Positions 1 through 12,319 of a stretch of DNA of 64,000 nt are shown piece by piece (the first letter of the stretch is position 1; each line of letters starts with the position of its first letter). The notes beneath the pieces were generated by a model. The model had not been told where the DNA came from. It saw nothing but the letters and a program-made list of their open reading frames with translations, and did not search any database. Source of the DNA: Posidonia oceanica (taxonomy: Eukaryota > Streptophyta > Magnoliopsida > Alismatales > Posidoniaceae); contig JAZBRS010000020.1 of the NCBI GenBank assembly GCA_037176725.1, forward strand, positions 91,024,001 to 91,088,000. Reading direction: 5' to 3'. The position numbers were made by a program, and so were the translations under genes.

Positions 1-797
1 TGGCTTTGTTTCTTGTATCGTTTTGCGTACTTGCTTTGTTTTTTGCACTGTTTTGTGTGCCGACTTTCGTTTCTCACACCGTTTTACGTGTTTTACGTTG
101 TTTTCCCTTGCATGTCGACCGCATTGCCTGGTTTTACCGATGTTTTGTTTTATCGCCTACATTTGCATTTAGGGCAGTGATGCTTACTGCTTGGAGTTCT
201 CACGGACCAGGGTTCGCCCGGTTCGGAACACAGACAGCGTTGCTGAGTGCTTAGATAGCACGTTTAATTCCTTGCATGCATTCCATCACTTAGAGCACAC
301 CTTTGAGCATCTAATTAGGCATTCATGGCACTTAGGCATTCAAAGTATGCATTTCCCTGCGTATGCGAGTGTAAGTCTAGAAAGACCGATTCTCAGGCGT
401 GTCGGGGGTGCCTAACACCTTCCCCGCACGTAACAGGAGTCCTTGCTCTTTCTCTTGGCCCACAATGATCATATTGCCCTTATCCTAGGCACGAGTCACA
501 TTATTTGCATCTCATTGCAACTCATTTCGTTTGCATTGCATTGCATTACATCTTTTGCTTGGTTTTGCGTGTTTATTCACGCATTTCCCCGATTTTCCTT
601 GTCTCCCGACTTAATAGACATAGTGGTGACTCTGATTTGTCTTATCTTCTTCTTTTCTTTCCTTTTTTCCCTTTTTTAAGTGTTTTCGAGTTAAGTCTTT
701 CTTCTCGGACACAGCTGCTAATAGTGAACCTGATTCTGATCAATGCACGCGAGCTTTGGCAATGTGCATGGACGATCTGAACATCGAGATTACTACA
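1..797 (+). repeat. Right end of a B-type Ty3/gypsy LTR
   Basis: This stretch matches the last 750 or so bases of the element B LTR (about 51560-52330) in the same order: 30-bp-type repeats around CGTTTTGCGTGC (1-170), the block with GATGCTTACTGCTTGGAG (180-255), the block around GGGGGTGCCTAACACCTTCC (380-475), the motif resembling the start of the primer-binding site (about 613-630), and the terminal ATTACTACA ending near 797. No primer-binding site follows, so it is either the 3' LTR of an element lying left of the window or the 5' LTR of an internally deleted one. The left end is outside the window. Confidence 0.75.
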
Positions 798-1444
798 ATT
801 GCATGTCGTTACGTTCCATCGCATAAACACTATACCTACATTGCATCACATCGCATCGCATTGCATTGCATTACATCACATCCTCATTGCGCTGTCATAC
901 TCCGCATAATCATCACATTAGCTCCCGCATTCCACATCACCTAACATTGCATGCCTTGAACTGATTCCTTGGCCTCGCTTGCTCAACGTGGCATCCTCAG
1001 TATCGCATACTCCCCGCAATTTGCCTGCTCAGCATGACACCTGCGGCAATACACGCCCAGCATCGTCTTCTCAGCATTGCATGCTCAACATCGCATGCAC
1101 AACATCAGCATCATTGTCGCTTAAAGCCGCACAGAGCTTAGCGCACGACATCACATCATCCACATCGACATCGCATACACATGCATCACCCGCATACACT
1201 CCCAGCGGAGTTCAGCGCACATGAGTATTAGCGTAATCATCGCATCAGCATCAGCACTTCATACTAGCGTCTACGTTAGCATCTGCATTAGCATTGCAGT
1301 AACGAGACATTACTTTCGATGTATCTGCCGAATAAGTGACTCACGCCAACAGCAACATTGCTCTCCCACTGGCTTCAGGCAAGGTGTCTTGTCAACCCTG
1401 AGCAGCGGCCTTGGTTCCCTCAACCTCGCTCAGGGAGGGGCATC
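798..1444 (+). repeat. 3' internal remnant of a Tat-type element with polypurine tract
   Basis: The sequence is rich in GCATCGCAT/CAGCAT-like repeats, as is the region just before the 3' LTR of element A (about 40800-41130). It ends with the same block as element A: GTGTCTTGTCAACCCTGAGC, then a purine run (AGGGAGGGG, 1432-1440), then CATC and an LTR start. It therefore looks like the last part of an internal region. No coding sequence is visible. Its direct contact with an LTR end at 797 suggests a large internal deletion or recombination between elements. Confidence 0.65.
1432..1440 (+). other. Polypurine tract (PPT)
   Basis: AGGGAGGGG followed by CATC and the LTR start is identical to the tract before the 3' LTR of element A (41192-41200). 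In LTR retrotransposons this tract primes plus-strand DNA synthesis. Confidence 0.6.
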
Positions 1445-3579
1445 TATAGACACCTCGATTTTGCAATCATGCGTCAGCGAACTTCTCCATAAGAACATGC
1501 AGCTTGGTCGTGGCGAACTTAACCCATTTACCAAACCAGCATCCCATACCAATCCCAAACCAAACCCAAGCCTCACCTAAACCCAAGCCCAAGCCTCAAC
1601 TAAACCCAAGCCCAAGCCAAGTCCATATCAAACCCACACGAATCATTTCAAATTCTCACGTTACATGTCATGCAAACCATTTAAAATCATTTTTTTCTGC
1701 CACGAGAGAGGGGCTGAAACGATCTGAAAATTCTCTGCACTCTCTCGAGCTCCGACCTTTGGCGATCCTCTGGAATTCTCTTAGCATCCCTGACCCTTGC
1801 TGGCTCACGACCTTGCTCTAGTAGCCACCGGGGCACCCTTCTTCTCTGACGGGAAAACAACCCAAGCAGCCACTGCAACACCTCTGACACCCACTACTAA
1901 CACACCTTGCCCGAGCCACCACCTCTCTAGCTTCTCTCTCACGACCCCCTCCTCCATACACAACACAACCACCATACTCTCTTGCCATCCTCTTCAACAC
2001 AACCCAACAACAGCTCCTCTCACAACCTCTCTCCTCAACACAACCCAACAGCCAACACCTCTCTAGTTTCTCTCTCACGACCTCCTCCTCCACACAACAG
2101 CCTCCTCTCTCACAACCCTCTCCATCACAACAACCCACACGACCGAGAGAACCCGACAGCCAGCCCTATCTCCGAGAATGAACCCAACAGTCCAGCCCCT
2201 CCACCTTCTCCACCCGAGCTTCCCAGAGCCCGTGGACGCAAGGGTGAGCAACCACAAGCCATTCCCAAGCACCATCGAGCCTTATCCAACCTCCTCCATC
2301 GTCGACCAAGCCACACATTTCGAAGGAAAAGCCATTGGTGCTGGGAGCCACATACGAACACGGACACAGCACCAACATCGAGGAGCAAGATTAGAGCACC
2401 ATCCCCAGAGGAGACCAGAAGCCGACGGCCGTAGTTAATATCAGAGGTTTGCAAACGAGCATCACGCAGGTATGTCCCTCCCAGTAGTGTAGTCTCTTCC
2501 TACATTGTGTGGCTTGAATGCATGTCTTCATTATAGTTGTTTTCTGTGTCTTTTTGGTTTACCGTTTTGGACTAGTCAACCAAAATTTATCCTGAGACTT
2601 CTTAAAAATTCCCTAGATCAGTCTACCGTTTTGGACCGGTCGACCGAAATTCCCTGACTCAGTTTACCATTTTGGACCGATCGACCGAAATTCCCTTACT
2701 CAGCCTACCATTTTTGTTCGGTCGACCGAACATTCTCTCAGTTTTATGCCTTAATATCGAGCAAAACGGCATACCGTTTAATTCCGGTATACCGATTTTG
2801 TTTCATTTCGCATGCTTTATTCCCACTTGCATGGTTTTCTTGCTTGATCTTAGTTTTGCCACCTTGATCTCAATTCTTCGCATGTATTTGCTAGCATCAT
2901 GTTTTCATGAGTGTTTTGAGGTTTTGTTTGCTTCCATTAGGGCAGCGATGCTTACTATTTGGAGTTCCATTGAATTGAGGCGCGATGATCCAGCAAACAT
3001 CCCTAGTGGATAGTTCCGATGCGATTCTTATATGCGAGTGCCCAATTCAGAACACTGATAGCGCTGCTGAACATTTAGATCACATGGTTTTGTTTTCATC
3101 ATGCATTGACATTTAGGCACACATGCAAGCATACATCATATTTTGTAAGGCATGGCATCCATCACCCTTGGGCGTACATTAATTGGCATTAACTGCCTAC
3201 ATTGCCACACATGCGAGTGATTAAGCCTAGAAAGACCGACTCATCGGGCGCATGGGGGTGCCTAACTCCTTCCCCATGCGTAACAGGAGTCCTTACCCTT
3301 TCTTTGGGCCGTAATAACCATTGTGTCTCATCCAATGGCACGGATCATACATTTTCACAACATTTGCATGCATATCATGCTTTCTTTTCGGTTTTTCTCA
3401 TCTTTCTGATAAAATAGACTAGGTGGCGACCCATTTTTTGTCTTATCCTTCATTTTTTTTCTTTCGGTGTTTTCAAGTCGAGTATCCCTCCTCGGATTCA
3501 CCATTCTGTCGTGACCCTATCGGTATACGCGTTGGCTCCTTCCGATACCATGTACCTGCTCGTCACCATCATGGTCACA
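1445..3579 (+). repeat. LTR of a further Tat-type family (LTR D)
   Basis: It begins TATAGACACC, against TGTAGACACC in element A, so the terminal TG appears mutated to TA. Order along it: AACCCAAGCCC-rich start, GC-rich leader-like stretch (1700-2460) ending in a possible splice donor (CAG|GTATGT near 2468), palindromic tandem repeats (2562-2745), the GATGCTTACT block (2940-3065), the GGGGGTGCCTAACTCC block (3230-3320) and AATAGACTAGGTGGCGACCC (about 3415). The right end is placed at GGTCACA by analogy with the C fragment (14678) and is uncertain. No open reading frame here looks real. Confidence 0.5.
2562..2745 (+). repeat. Short tandem array of palindromic units in LTR D
   Basis: About four degenerate copies of a unit of roughly 40-60 bases share TACCGTTTTGGACCGGTCGA followed by CCGAAATTCC and CTCAG. 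The core TTCGGTCGACCGAA is a perfect 14-base palindrome in the last copy and nearly so in the others (GACCGGTCGACC, GACCGATCGACC, GACTAGTCAACC). Confidence 0.6.
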
Positions 3580-4654
3580 CATACAAAGTGGCTCTCTCTT
3601 TTTCTAACCCAAGGTGTCTGAATTATCTCCTTTTCCTCCCCTCTCCATAAGGTGGAGTGCTCTCCTTTATATAGAAGAGGTGGGCTAGCCGAAATTGGCT
3701 AAACAGGCTCAAATATGGAAGATTAGAGCAATAATGGAGTGATAGGACAAAAATGGCAAAAATTACAACTGTTATTGTGTTGGACGTTGTGTGCTTCAGC
3801 ATCCAACATTGGACAATGCTGATTACCACAGAGTCTAACAACAGGGTTACAACTGTAGGGAATAAATGTAGAATAAATGTTGGAAAATTTCCTTTTCGTG
3901 TTAGACGCTACTTACAAAGTGTCTAACATTGGATGCGAGATAACTTGCGTTCAACGAAAAATGTTCAAACTTTCCAAGATTGTACTACAGGATGTAAGGA
4001 ACATTCTTATAAAAGTTTACAAAGTTTGGAGGTCATTTGAATACTTTGCTACATGGATCTTTATGGGATATCGTTGGGCACTATGATTTTCAATGTCCAA
4101 AATTTGGACATGAATAGGCCCCACGTCCAACGTCCAAATCGGTTGAAACTTTCAAATACTAAAGTTTAGGATGTAAGGAAGCTTACTATAAATTTTCATC
4201 AAATTTGGAAAGTGTATGACTACTTTGCGGTGATGATCTTAGTAGGGTATTCACCAGAAATGTTGGATGTTGTTGACGGTAGCATCTAACATTTGACACT
4301 ACCATAGAGTTTAATGCTTCCATTGTCCAAATAAGACGAAACTTTTCAAGATTGAACTATAAAATGTAAGGAAGCTGTCTGTAATATTTCAACAAATTTG
4401 AAAATCATTTGAGTGCTCTGCTTCAACAATCTTTCCAATGTATCTAGAGATATAAGATGGGTATTTCACAAGATAGATCTGACGAAAATACTCTTATACT
4501 CATGAAGGCTTAGAGAGAGATTTGATAGTACAATCCGATGTGTTCAAGTCTCAAGAGGGGGAGGGGGAAATGAGAGTAGAGTGAACCTAATGGTGGATAT
4601 GAAGGTGATCGAAACCAAAAGTCTTCCATGAGATGCCAAAATAGGGTATCTACA
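3580..4654 (-). repeat. Reverse-oriented LTR fragment with hairpin dimers
   Basis: Read on the minus strand, it starts at 4654 with TGTAGATACCC, resembling the LTR starts of elements A and B. It contains two copies of the GTTGGACGC-type hairpin dimer (3779-3839 and 3900-3955), a decayed one near 4260-4310, and three copies of a unit of about 180 bp (beginning near 3967, 4144 and 4333) sharing GATGTAAGGAA and AATTTGGA. No coding sequence is visible. The left boundary and the target duplication were not found, so it may be truncated. Confidence 0.45.
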
Positions 4655-5211
4655 ATTACTAGTGAGAAGAGAGAAGGGGAGGGGAAAAGCTAGTGATAGG
4701 GGAGAAGGAAGGAAATGGATAAGCCAATGAGAAGGGAGGAGGAAAAGGGAAAGGATATTTCTTTGGATTTAGTTAGCATTAGACACATTGGGATTTAGAT
4801 TTGTTATCAGAGGGTATTTCTATCTAAAAAAAGGGCAAAATCAAACTCCTCCTTCCTTATTAAGGATAAATAAGAATAGTTTATAGGGGTATTTATGTCA
4901 ATAAAATAGCAGAATCAGAACTGTCTCTTTTATAATAAGGATAGATGTGATTAATTACCCAATTTGCTCAAAGAGATCCTATAGTTGCCTGAAGTGGCAA
5001 CTCCAGAAGATGGCAACTTTGTAGGGGCATTTTTGTCAAGAAAATGGAAACTCAAAGGATCCAATAATCGCCTAAAGTGATTCCAATCACCAGAACTGGA
5101 GCAACTCTAGTTGTGGCCGAAATCACTCCGATGATCACAAGAGCAACTCCAATCACTACTTGTGTTACTCTAGCGTTACTCCAGTAGTGATCTGAGTTGC
5201 TCGATGATTGC
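4655..5211. other. Intergenic, purine-rich and degenerate repeat DNA
   Basis: A purine-rich stretch (about 4655-4760, AGAGAAGGGGAGGGG-like) is followed by AT-rich sequence. From about 5030 there are degenerate repeats around GATCACT and AGCAACTCCAATCACT. I see no gene or RNA. Confidence 0.4.
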
Positions 5212-5882
5212 CTAAGTGCTTTTGACAGAGGCTAGACTTGCTTTGACGATCGTCAGAGTAATTCTGGTGATGGCAAGACTTGTCTTGATGGTCGTTGGTG
5301 TGACTATAGTGGTAATCAAATCAACTCTGTTGATCATTGAAACGAGTCTTTGACAACAACATTGATGTATGTTGTTTGTGCTGTTCCATGGAAGGAGAGT
5401 GTTGAAAAGTTGGAGATCGTAAACTAGAGTTAGTGCTGTTGATGGAGACCGGAGTCCAGAGCTAAATTTGTATTCCAAAAATTTGAGAATGAAAAATTTT
5501 TGAGAATGAGAGGATTGATAAGAGTTGAGTAGAAGTTGTGTGAAAAATAAGAAGAGTAAAGAGATATTTATAGAAGAAAGAAGAAGAAAAGAAAAGAAAA
5601 AAAAATAAACGTTGGAAGCCACCGTTCTAAAAATGAACGTTGGTTCATTTTTTATTTTTTATTTTTAAATACCCGACCGGCCCATGCCCACTGTTCCAAC
5701 AGGTCCTTAATAGGCCTAGTTTCGTGGACTGTTTGGGCCCAAACTTTAGGTTCGACACGATCCAAGTCCTGTTTTGGGCCGGCCCAGTCTGGCCCGACTT
5801 TTTGTCGAGTCAGACTTTCCTAGATTAAAACACAGGCTGGATCGAACGGCCTAGGGCCGACTTAGCCTACTTTACGTCTCTA
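5212..5882 (-). mobile_element. Probable 5' terminal region of a hAT-type DNA transposon
   Basis: On the minus strand this begins near 5882 with TAGAGACGTAAAGTAGGC, followed by subterminal sequence dense in GGCCCGGCC-like words (GGGCCGGCCCAGTCTGGCCC on the plus strand near 5777), a pattern seen at the ends of plant hAT elements. About 300 bases inward there is a TATA-like CTATAAATATC (near 5565, minus strand) and then CA/CT-rich leader-like sequence. No transposase is recognisable, so this would be an end fragment. An alternative is an unrelated GC-rich spacer. Confidence 0.35.
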
Positions 5883-5954
5883 ATGAAGACGTTGAGATAA
5901 TTATTAAAATAAAAAGGACATTCAACATATTATTAGACTTAATAAATGTATTTT

Positions 5955-6793
<839 letters not shown>

Positions 6794-7464
6794 TTTATGA
6801 TTCTTGTTTCGGTTTCTCGTTCGTTCTTTCTTTCTTTCTTTCTTTCTTTTCACTTTTTTATTATTGATTATGTGCATAATATGCAATTAGAAGAGGGATT
6901 GTAGTGAACAAACAATGAGATGACTTGGAGAAGCTTTTGGGATGCTCAGTTTCTTCTGAATATCCGTTTTCAATACGCGTATTATTTCCTAATATTAATT
7001 GCATATTGTAATTATGAAAATCTCGTGCGAAGTTGCGGTAGTTAATTATGCTAGCGATTCAGACTTCAAAACGATAAATGAGAAGAATAGAAATTGAAAA
7101 TGTGGAAAAACGAGAATCATCACCTAATGAAAATGCAGAAATTACGGTAAACGAAAGAAAACATTAATGATTTTGAACTAAATAAAGGATAAAGTGGTTA
7201 TTAGAATCAAATATCGGGAAAGGTATTAGATATCTAAGTGTATTCGTAACTTAAGTTTTGAAACTTTTAATTTGGTTATCCGTCGAAAAAGTGAAAAAAT
7301 CTTCAAAATATAGAGAAGTTGATTAAAAAGAAGGTATTCGAACAAAAAATACCTAGTATGTAGTAGAAATTAATTGCATGAAATCAATTTTAGTCAAACA
7401 AAAGTCATTATTCGAGAGAGTTTGGTTTGATGAATAGATCAAGAATTGGAATCTAAAGATGGAC
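6794..7464. other. H3.3 3' flank and AT-rich intergenic DNA
   Basis: It starts with the H3.3 3' untranslated region, including a (TTTC)n microsatellite at about 6824-6850. The rest, to the PIF/Harbinger boundary, is AT-rich without an open frame I would call. No clear polyadenylation signal could be fixed. Confidence 0.5.
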
Positions 7465-7467
7465 ATA

Positions 7468-7490
7468 GGTAATGTTTGGTAAGGATTCTT
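7468..7490 (+). repeat. Left terminal inverted repeat of the PIF/Harbinger element
   Basis: GGTAATGTTTGGTAAGGATTCTT pairs imperfectly with the right end (14550-14572); the shared core is GTTTGGTA followed by GGATTCTT. Confidence 0.65.
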
Positions 7491-8671
7491 ACTTAGAGGT
7501 ATCGTTTTTTGAAATTTTGTTTCTAAAAAAATGATTTTAGAATATGAGATTTTATGATAATAAAATCATATTTGGTAACTGATAAAATGATGATAGTGGT
7601 TTTGAGATGATTTTACATAGAAAATATAAAAATAACGTTAGGTTTTATAAAAGTCCTTAGATCTTTTTTCTCAAAACTAGGGTTTCTTCTCTAATGATTG
7701 ATCTCTTCGAACTTCTCTTTCTTCAAGACAGATCTTTTTTGTCAAACACCCTTCTTTTGCCACTGAACTTCATTGCTGGTGGAGATCTTCTCCATCGCTG
7801 CACCTTGATCTTTGTCGTCGCTGCTGTGAGATTTTCTTCATCACTCTTGTGAGATCTTGACCATGATCTAAGGCTATGAGAACATCGCCATCGCACTTGT
7901 GAGATCTTCTCCGTTCCGTCATCACGAGATCGTCTTCGTTGTCGCGAGTCCTTCAGTAGGATAATGTCATCCGTCGGGTCGTCCTCCAAGGTAACTTCAC
8001 CCCTCCTTCCTTTCGTAGCTAGGGTTTGTGGTTCTTCCAAGTTAGATTTATGCATTGAAATTTATGCCATAGCTCTTCCCTTCCGTGGGTTGTCCTCCAA
8101 GTTAAATTTATGCATTCAAATTTATAACATACTTTAATTAGATTTATGCATTTAAAAAATGGCAAGCTGTTTATCTATAGTATTTTATACTGGTGAACTT
8201 TAACTACGGTGAATTAGGTATTTTTTATGGTATTTTATACCATTAAAAATAATGCTTAGACCAGAAATGGCACAATTTCTTCATGCTAAGTTAAGAGGTA
8301 GTAGAGATGATAAAAAGGAGCCAGATAGTGAGCATGATATACAAGAAAATAAAAGAAAATAAGAATATGATTATTGCTTGATATACAACCATTGCATATT
8401 GAAGAAATGATTTGGTGCAAATTAATATGGCAAACTAATATAACTGTGTGAATGAAGATATTAGTATGCAAACAATATTACTAGTTGGATTGTGTACTTG
8501 AACAGAATGAAGATATCAGTATTGCAAACAATATTACTAGTTGGATTGTGTACTTGACCATTTGCTAAATTAATTGTTTCATATAATGGTCTTTTTTGTT
8601 TAAAAAAGGTAAATTATGATTATGTAAGATGAAATAAGTGACTTTAGTTACATTCGTATTTGTATTTGTAG

Positions 8672-9103
8672 GAAGTTGGATGATTGTAGGATAATTATCG
8701 AGGACATGAAAGAAATACTCACAAGTGAACCCGAGAGGAAGTGTTATTGTGGGAATATCGCATGTTATTGTACATTAGATCCTAATCGTAATCCACCTCT
8801 CGAACAATTTGAATGTATAAGTTTTCTTAAATAACTTACTTTGTTTAGTTTATGTCTACTATTATACTTTAAAGTCACTTGTGTGTATTTTTTATCCAAT
8901 AGGTAACACAACCGTGTTACTTCTTAGAGTTTGATGATAAGGATGGCCAAATCGACATCGACAAGGAATTTGAAGACGATTACTTACGCTACTGTGAGGC
9001 TAACCCCCTCGATGAAGAGAAATTTACCAAGAAGGATTATGAAGAGTTAATTGAGTGTTTTGATTATGTGATTATCTCCGAGTGTGACTATGCAGTTATA
9101 TGA
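8672..9103 (+). pseudogene. Cryptic small gene or remnant inside the PIF element, unknown function
   Basis: Two short stretches have coding character on the strand opposite to the transposase. The first, about 8673-8815, follows an intron-like acceptor (TTTGTAG) and reads as a Cys-rich peptide containing CYCGNIACYC and DPNRNPPLEQF. The second, 8903-9103, follows another acceptor (TTTTTATCCAATAG) and reads 66 acidic residues rich in Asp, Glu and Tyr, including FLEFDDKDGQIDIDKEFEDD, up to a TGA. The obvious donor between them (GTATAAG) would join them out of frame, so either the true donor differs or the gene is damaged. I do not recognise the family and find no start codon upstream. Confidence 0.35.
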
Positions 9104-9599
9104 TTACGTGATTTTTACCATAATTTATTTTAAGAATGCTATTTGTATTTGACAGTGGCAGTTATCCTAATTTCCAAATGTAATTGTAGTCTGTATGAAA
9201 ATTTCGAGTTCTACTAAAAATTTTAAGAATACTTTCTTTTGAAATTTCTTTTGTCCTCTGTGCCACCATGCATTTATTTTGGTTTGTTTTGTTCATGTCA
9301 TTACAATTCTGTGCTACAATTCTTTCCCAATACATATTACTTTCCTAATACATATTCTTTCTCTGGTACATGCATTTGATTTCCTCTGTGCTACAATTCT
9401 TTCCCAATACATATGTATAACCTCCAAAATGGCAGGAATAAGGAGAGTGAGGAAATAGGGCATGAGTTCATGTTATCTGTGGTTCATTTTTCTCTCTCTT
9501 TTGCTTTTTATAGATTAGTTAGAAGAATGGAGATAGCACACCAGCAATAGAATTGAATAAAATCTAGTGAATGGTTGAATATTCAAATCTTGTTCAGGT

Positions 9600-9880
9600 C
9601 GTTGGTGTTTTCCTACCTGGAAGAATGCAGAAACTAGAAGAGAGAGAGAATGCACAAAAACTGGAAACTGGAAGAGAGAGAATATAGTACACCCTATTAT
9701 AGAATGCACAAACTGGAAACTAGAAGATGAATGCAGAAACTGGAAGAGAGAAAGAATATAGTATACCATATTAAAGAATGCACAAACTGGAAACTAGAAG
9801 AAGAATGCAGGAACGGGAAGAGAGAAAGAATATAGTACACCATATTACCAAGCTGCAGAAACTAGAAGAATGCACAATAA
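9600..9880. repeat. Degenerate tandem repeats in the PIF element
   Basis: Repeated copies of GAATGCACAAACTGGAAACT followed by AGAAG and GAGAGAAAGAATATAGTA, at spacings of about 55-65 bases. Open frames across it are by-products of the repeat. Confidence 0.6.
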
Positions 9881-10525
9881 AAAGAGAGCACAGCAACCCA
9901 AAAACTAACACAGACTCATTCTCCAAAGAAATAAGTAACTCAAAGAAACTCAATAAGTAACACAGCAACCATAAACAAACACTTCATACAGATCATAAGA
10001 AACTCAATACACATCAAACAGATTTTCACACTCAAAAAAACTCAAAGCACACTATTCAATCATAAGAAAAAAAAGGTAATACCATCATCACCCACACATC
10101 CATTCTCCAGCATCACAAGAAGGAAGAAAAGGACAATCCAAAAGTCAAATCCATTCTCCTACATCCTGAATATAAAATAAACCTAGATCAATCTTGAGAT
10201 ATTTCTGATATACCAAATAGAACTGCATCCTGAATATACCAAATAGAACTGCATACTCATTCAGATGTTTCTGATATCTTTCTGAATATAAACATTATCA
10301 AACAAAAGCAACATGAATCCTAAAGATATCAAATAAACCTGCTGCAAACACTGCTCAAATAAAAGTTCTGTCACAAGAGTTCTTAAGACCTCAGTCCAAA
10401 GAAGCATTATAAAAACCTACTGCAAAATAGACACCTCAGTCTACAACAATTGTTCTAGTTAAAGCAAATATCTAATAGTTTAGGACCGCAAATATTTACT
10501 TCAGTCTATTATATGTCCAAAGTGC

Positions 10526-11579
10526 TCAACGAGCTCTTTCGTCAGGACTGTCCATGTCCATGAATAGTTCTCGGTTTGCTGGCTTTGTGAAAAGTTGTGA
10601 AACAAGCATAAATTCCACACTGCTTCTCATGATACCTGCTTCCTCCAACAACTCCTTGCACCGACATTGAATACTTTTCCTTTCTTGCTTTGTTGGCCTT
10701 ATTTTCTTCGATATCATATTTGATAAGATTGATAAATTCCTTCTCCAACTCCATTTTCATATTCAGTGAATCATGCAAATCAAACATTCCTATGGACCTG
10801 AGACTCTTTCCACGCTTAGTTGTATTTTCTTGACACTTTCTCTTATTACTTTCGGTTGCAATTGAATTGGGCCCAGGTTCGTCAACACTAACGGGTGTTG
10901 TAGCCACACCTTCTACTTCCTCAGACTCTACTTCTTCTTGTAGGCATGTCGTGCTACCTTCATTTACACTGCTTCCTGAGATAAAGACATATTTACCTGT
11001 TGCAGTATTTCCTTTGAAAAGAAGGTTCAACTTGTCTCTGTGCAACAACACTTGACCATCTCTAAACTTCTCTGCCCCAGGATATCTCTGCACATTAAAA
11101 AAAAAACAGGTGCAATAGCATTATGATGAATAATGAACAAATGCATGCTAAGGTATGACGAATAAATACGAAATTTACAAAATAAGAATTATGAAACTTT
11201 GCAAATAATTTCCACCATCCGTCATCTTGGACTATAGTCTCTCCATCGAAACCAGGTCGTGTCTCATGCTCCAATGCTGTCCAAGCTTGCCAGTCTCAAC
11301 GAATTGAGTCCCAATGATTCTTGAATTGAACATGGGTGTAACGTAAATCGGTTCTTTCTTTGAACTTCCTCATTAAGTTTGCGTATCCCTATGCACCTAA
11401 TGTTGCAGCCTTTTTTGTTCCCATCCCTGATCTCTTCTAGACAAATTGTTAGCCAAGTAGAATGGTTTTGTTCAGACCAAATTGCCTTCACTTCATATCC
11501 CTATCCGTCATCACTTATTGAGTTTTTTCCTTTTGCTTTCTTTTTCTTGACTGTATCATTTAACACTAGATCTATCTAA
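10526..11579 (-). pseudogene. Myb/SANT-like DNA-binding protein of the PIF element (ORF1), broken
   Basis: Autonomous PIF/Harbinger elements carry a second gene with a Myb/SANT-like domain that helps the transposase bind DNA. Here the minus strand reads WSEQNHSTWLTICLEEIRDG near 11460-11400, the tryptophan-anchored first helix of the plant Myb/SANT-like domain. A shifted frame then reads FKNHWDSI, DWQAWTALEHETRPGFDG and DDGWWKLF, the conserved second half. After an apparent intron (acceptor TTTTTTTTTTAATGTGCAG near 11100), a long frame (11093 to 10542) begins RYPGAEKFRDGQ, continues with LFKGNTATGKYVF, then acidic and Lys-rich sequence. A stop near 11500 and at least one frameshift show it is no longer functional. 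It lies downstream of the transposase on the same strand. Confidence 0.6.
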
Positions 11580-11689
11580 ACAAAGAGAAAATAGTTGATT
11601 GAAGTGCAATATCAATAACAGTTAGCAAGAAATAAACTACATAAGAAGTTCAAGACATACAAACCCATTACAGAATAACAAATAAACAT

Positions 11690-11910
11690 TAGAGAAATAA
11701 ACATTATAGAAATAATGGCAAAAGCACGTTCATAATTTCTTGACAAAAGCACATTAGAGAAATAAACATTATAGAAATATTGGCAAAAGCACGTTCATAC
11801 AAAAGCACATTAGAGAAATAAACATTATAGAAATAATGGCAAAAGCACATTCATAATTTCTTAACAGAAGCACATTAGAGAAATAAACATTATAGAAATA
11901 ATGGCAAAAG
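11690..11910. repeat. Tandem repeat in the PIF element
   Basis: About four copies of a unit of 50-65 bases containing AATAAACATTATAGAAATAA and TGGCAAAAGCACATT. No coding capacity. Confidence 0.6.
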
Positions 11911-12319
11911 CTAATACAGTCAAATCCATTACAGAATAACAAATAAACTGCATAATGATTTCGTCACGAATATTATCACGTACGGCTCAAGACCATATAG
12001 AATAATACAAATAATAACATTACAGAATAATACAAGTTCAAGACCATATAGAAGAAAACTATTGGCATCTCTCATTTCTGGCCATCATGATTTCTTCACG
12101 AATATTATCACGTATGACTCCCATTTCACAATCATCAAAAGCAACATAGTCAACATTTCCATTTGCATCTACTGGAACTTGTAAGTCTTGCAGGCCTTGT
12201 GGAGTGAAAAAGGTCCCTAAGACTTCATCCGTCAACCTTTGCTCAATAATGAAATTATGGAGTGCAATTGTTGCAATAACTATTTTAACTTTATCAGGGA
12301 ATGAAAAATTGCTAAACTT

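Noticed and set aside
5212..5622. 136-codon open frame on the minus strand
   Set aside because: It starts upstream of the putative TATA box of the hAT-like terminus and reads through simple sequence (Phe/Ser/Leu run); no similarity that I recognise.
7723..8055. 110-codon minus-strand open frame in the PIF element
   Set aside because: Low-complexity Arg/Ser/Asp sequence in a region of TTC/GAA repeats near the element end; not part of either element gene.
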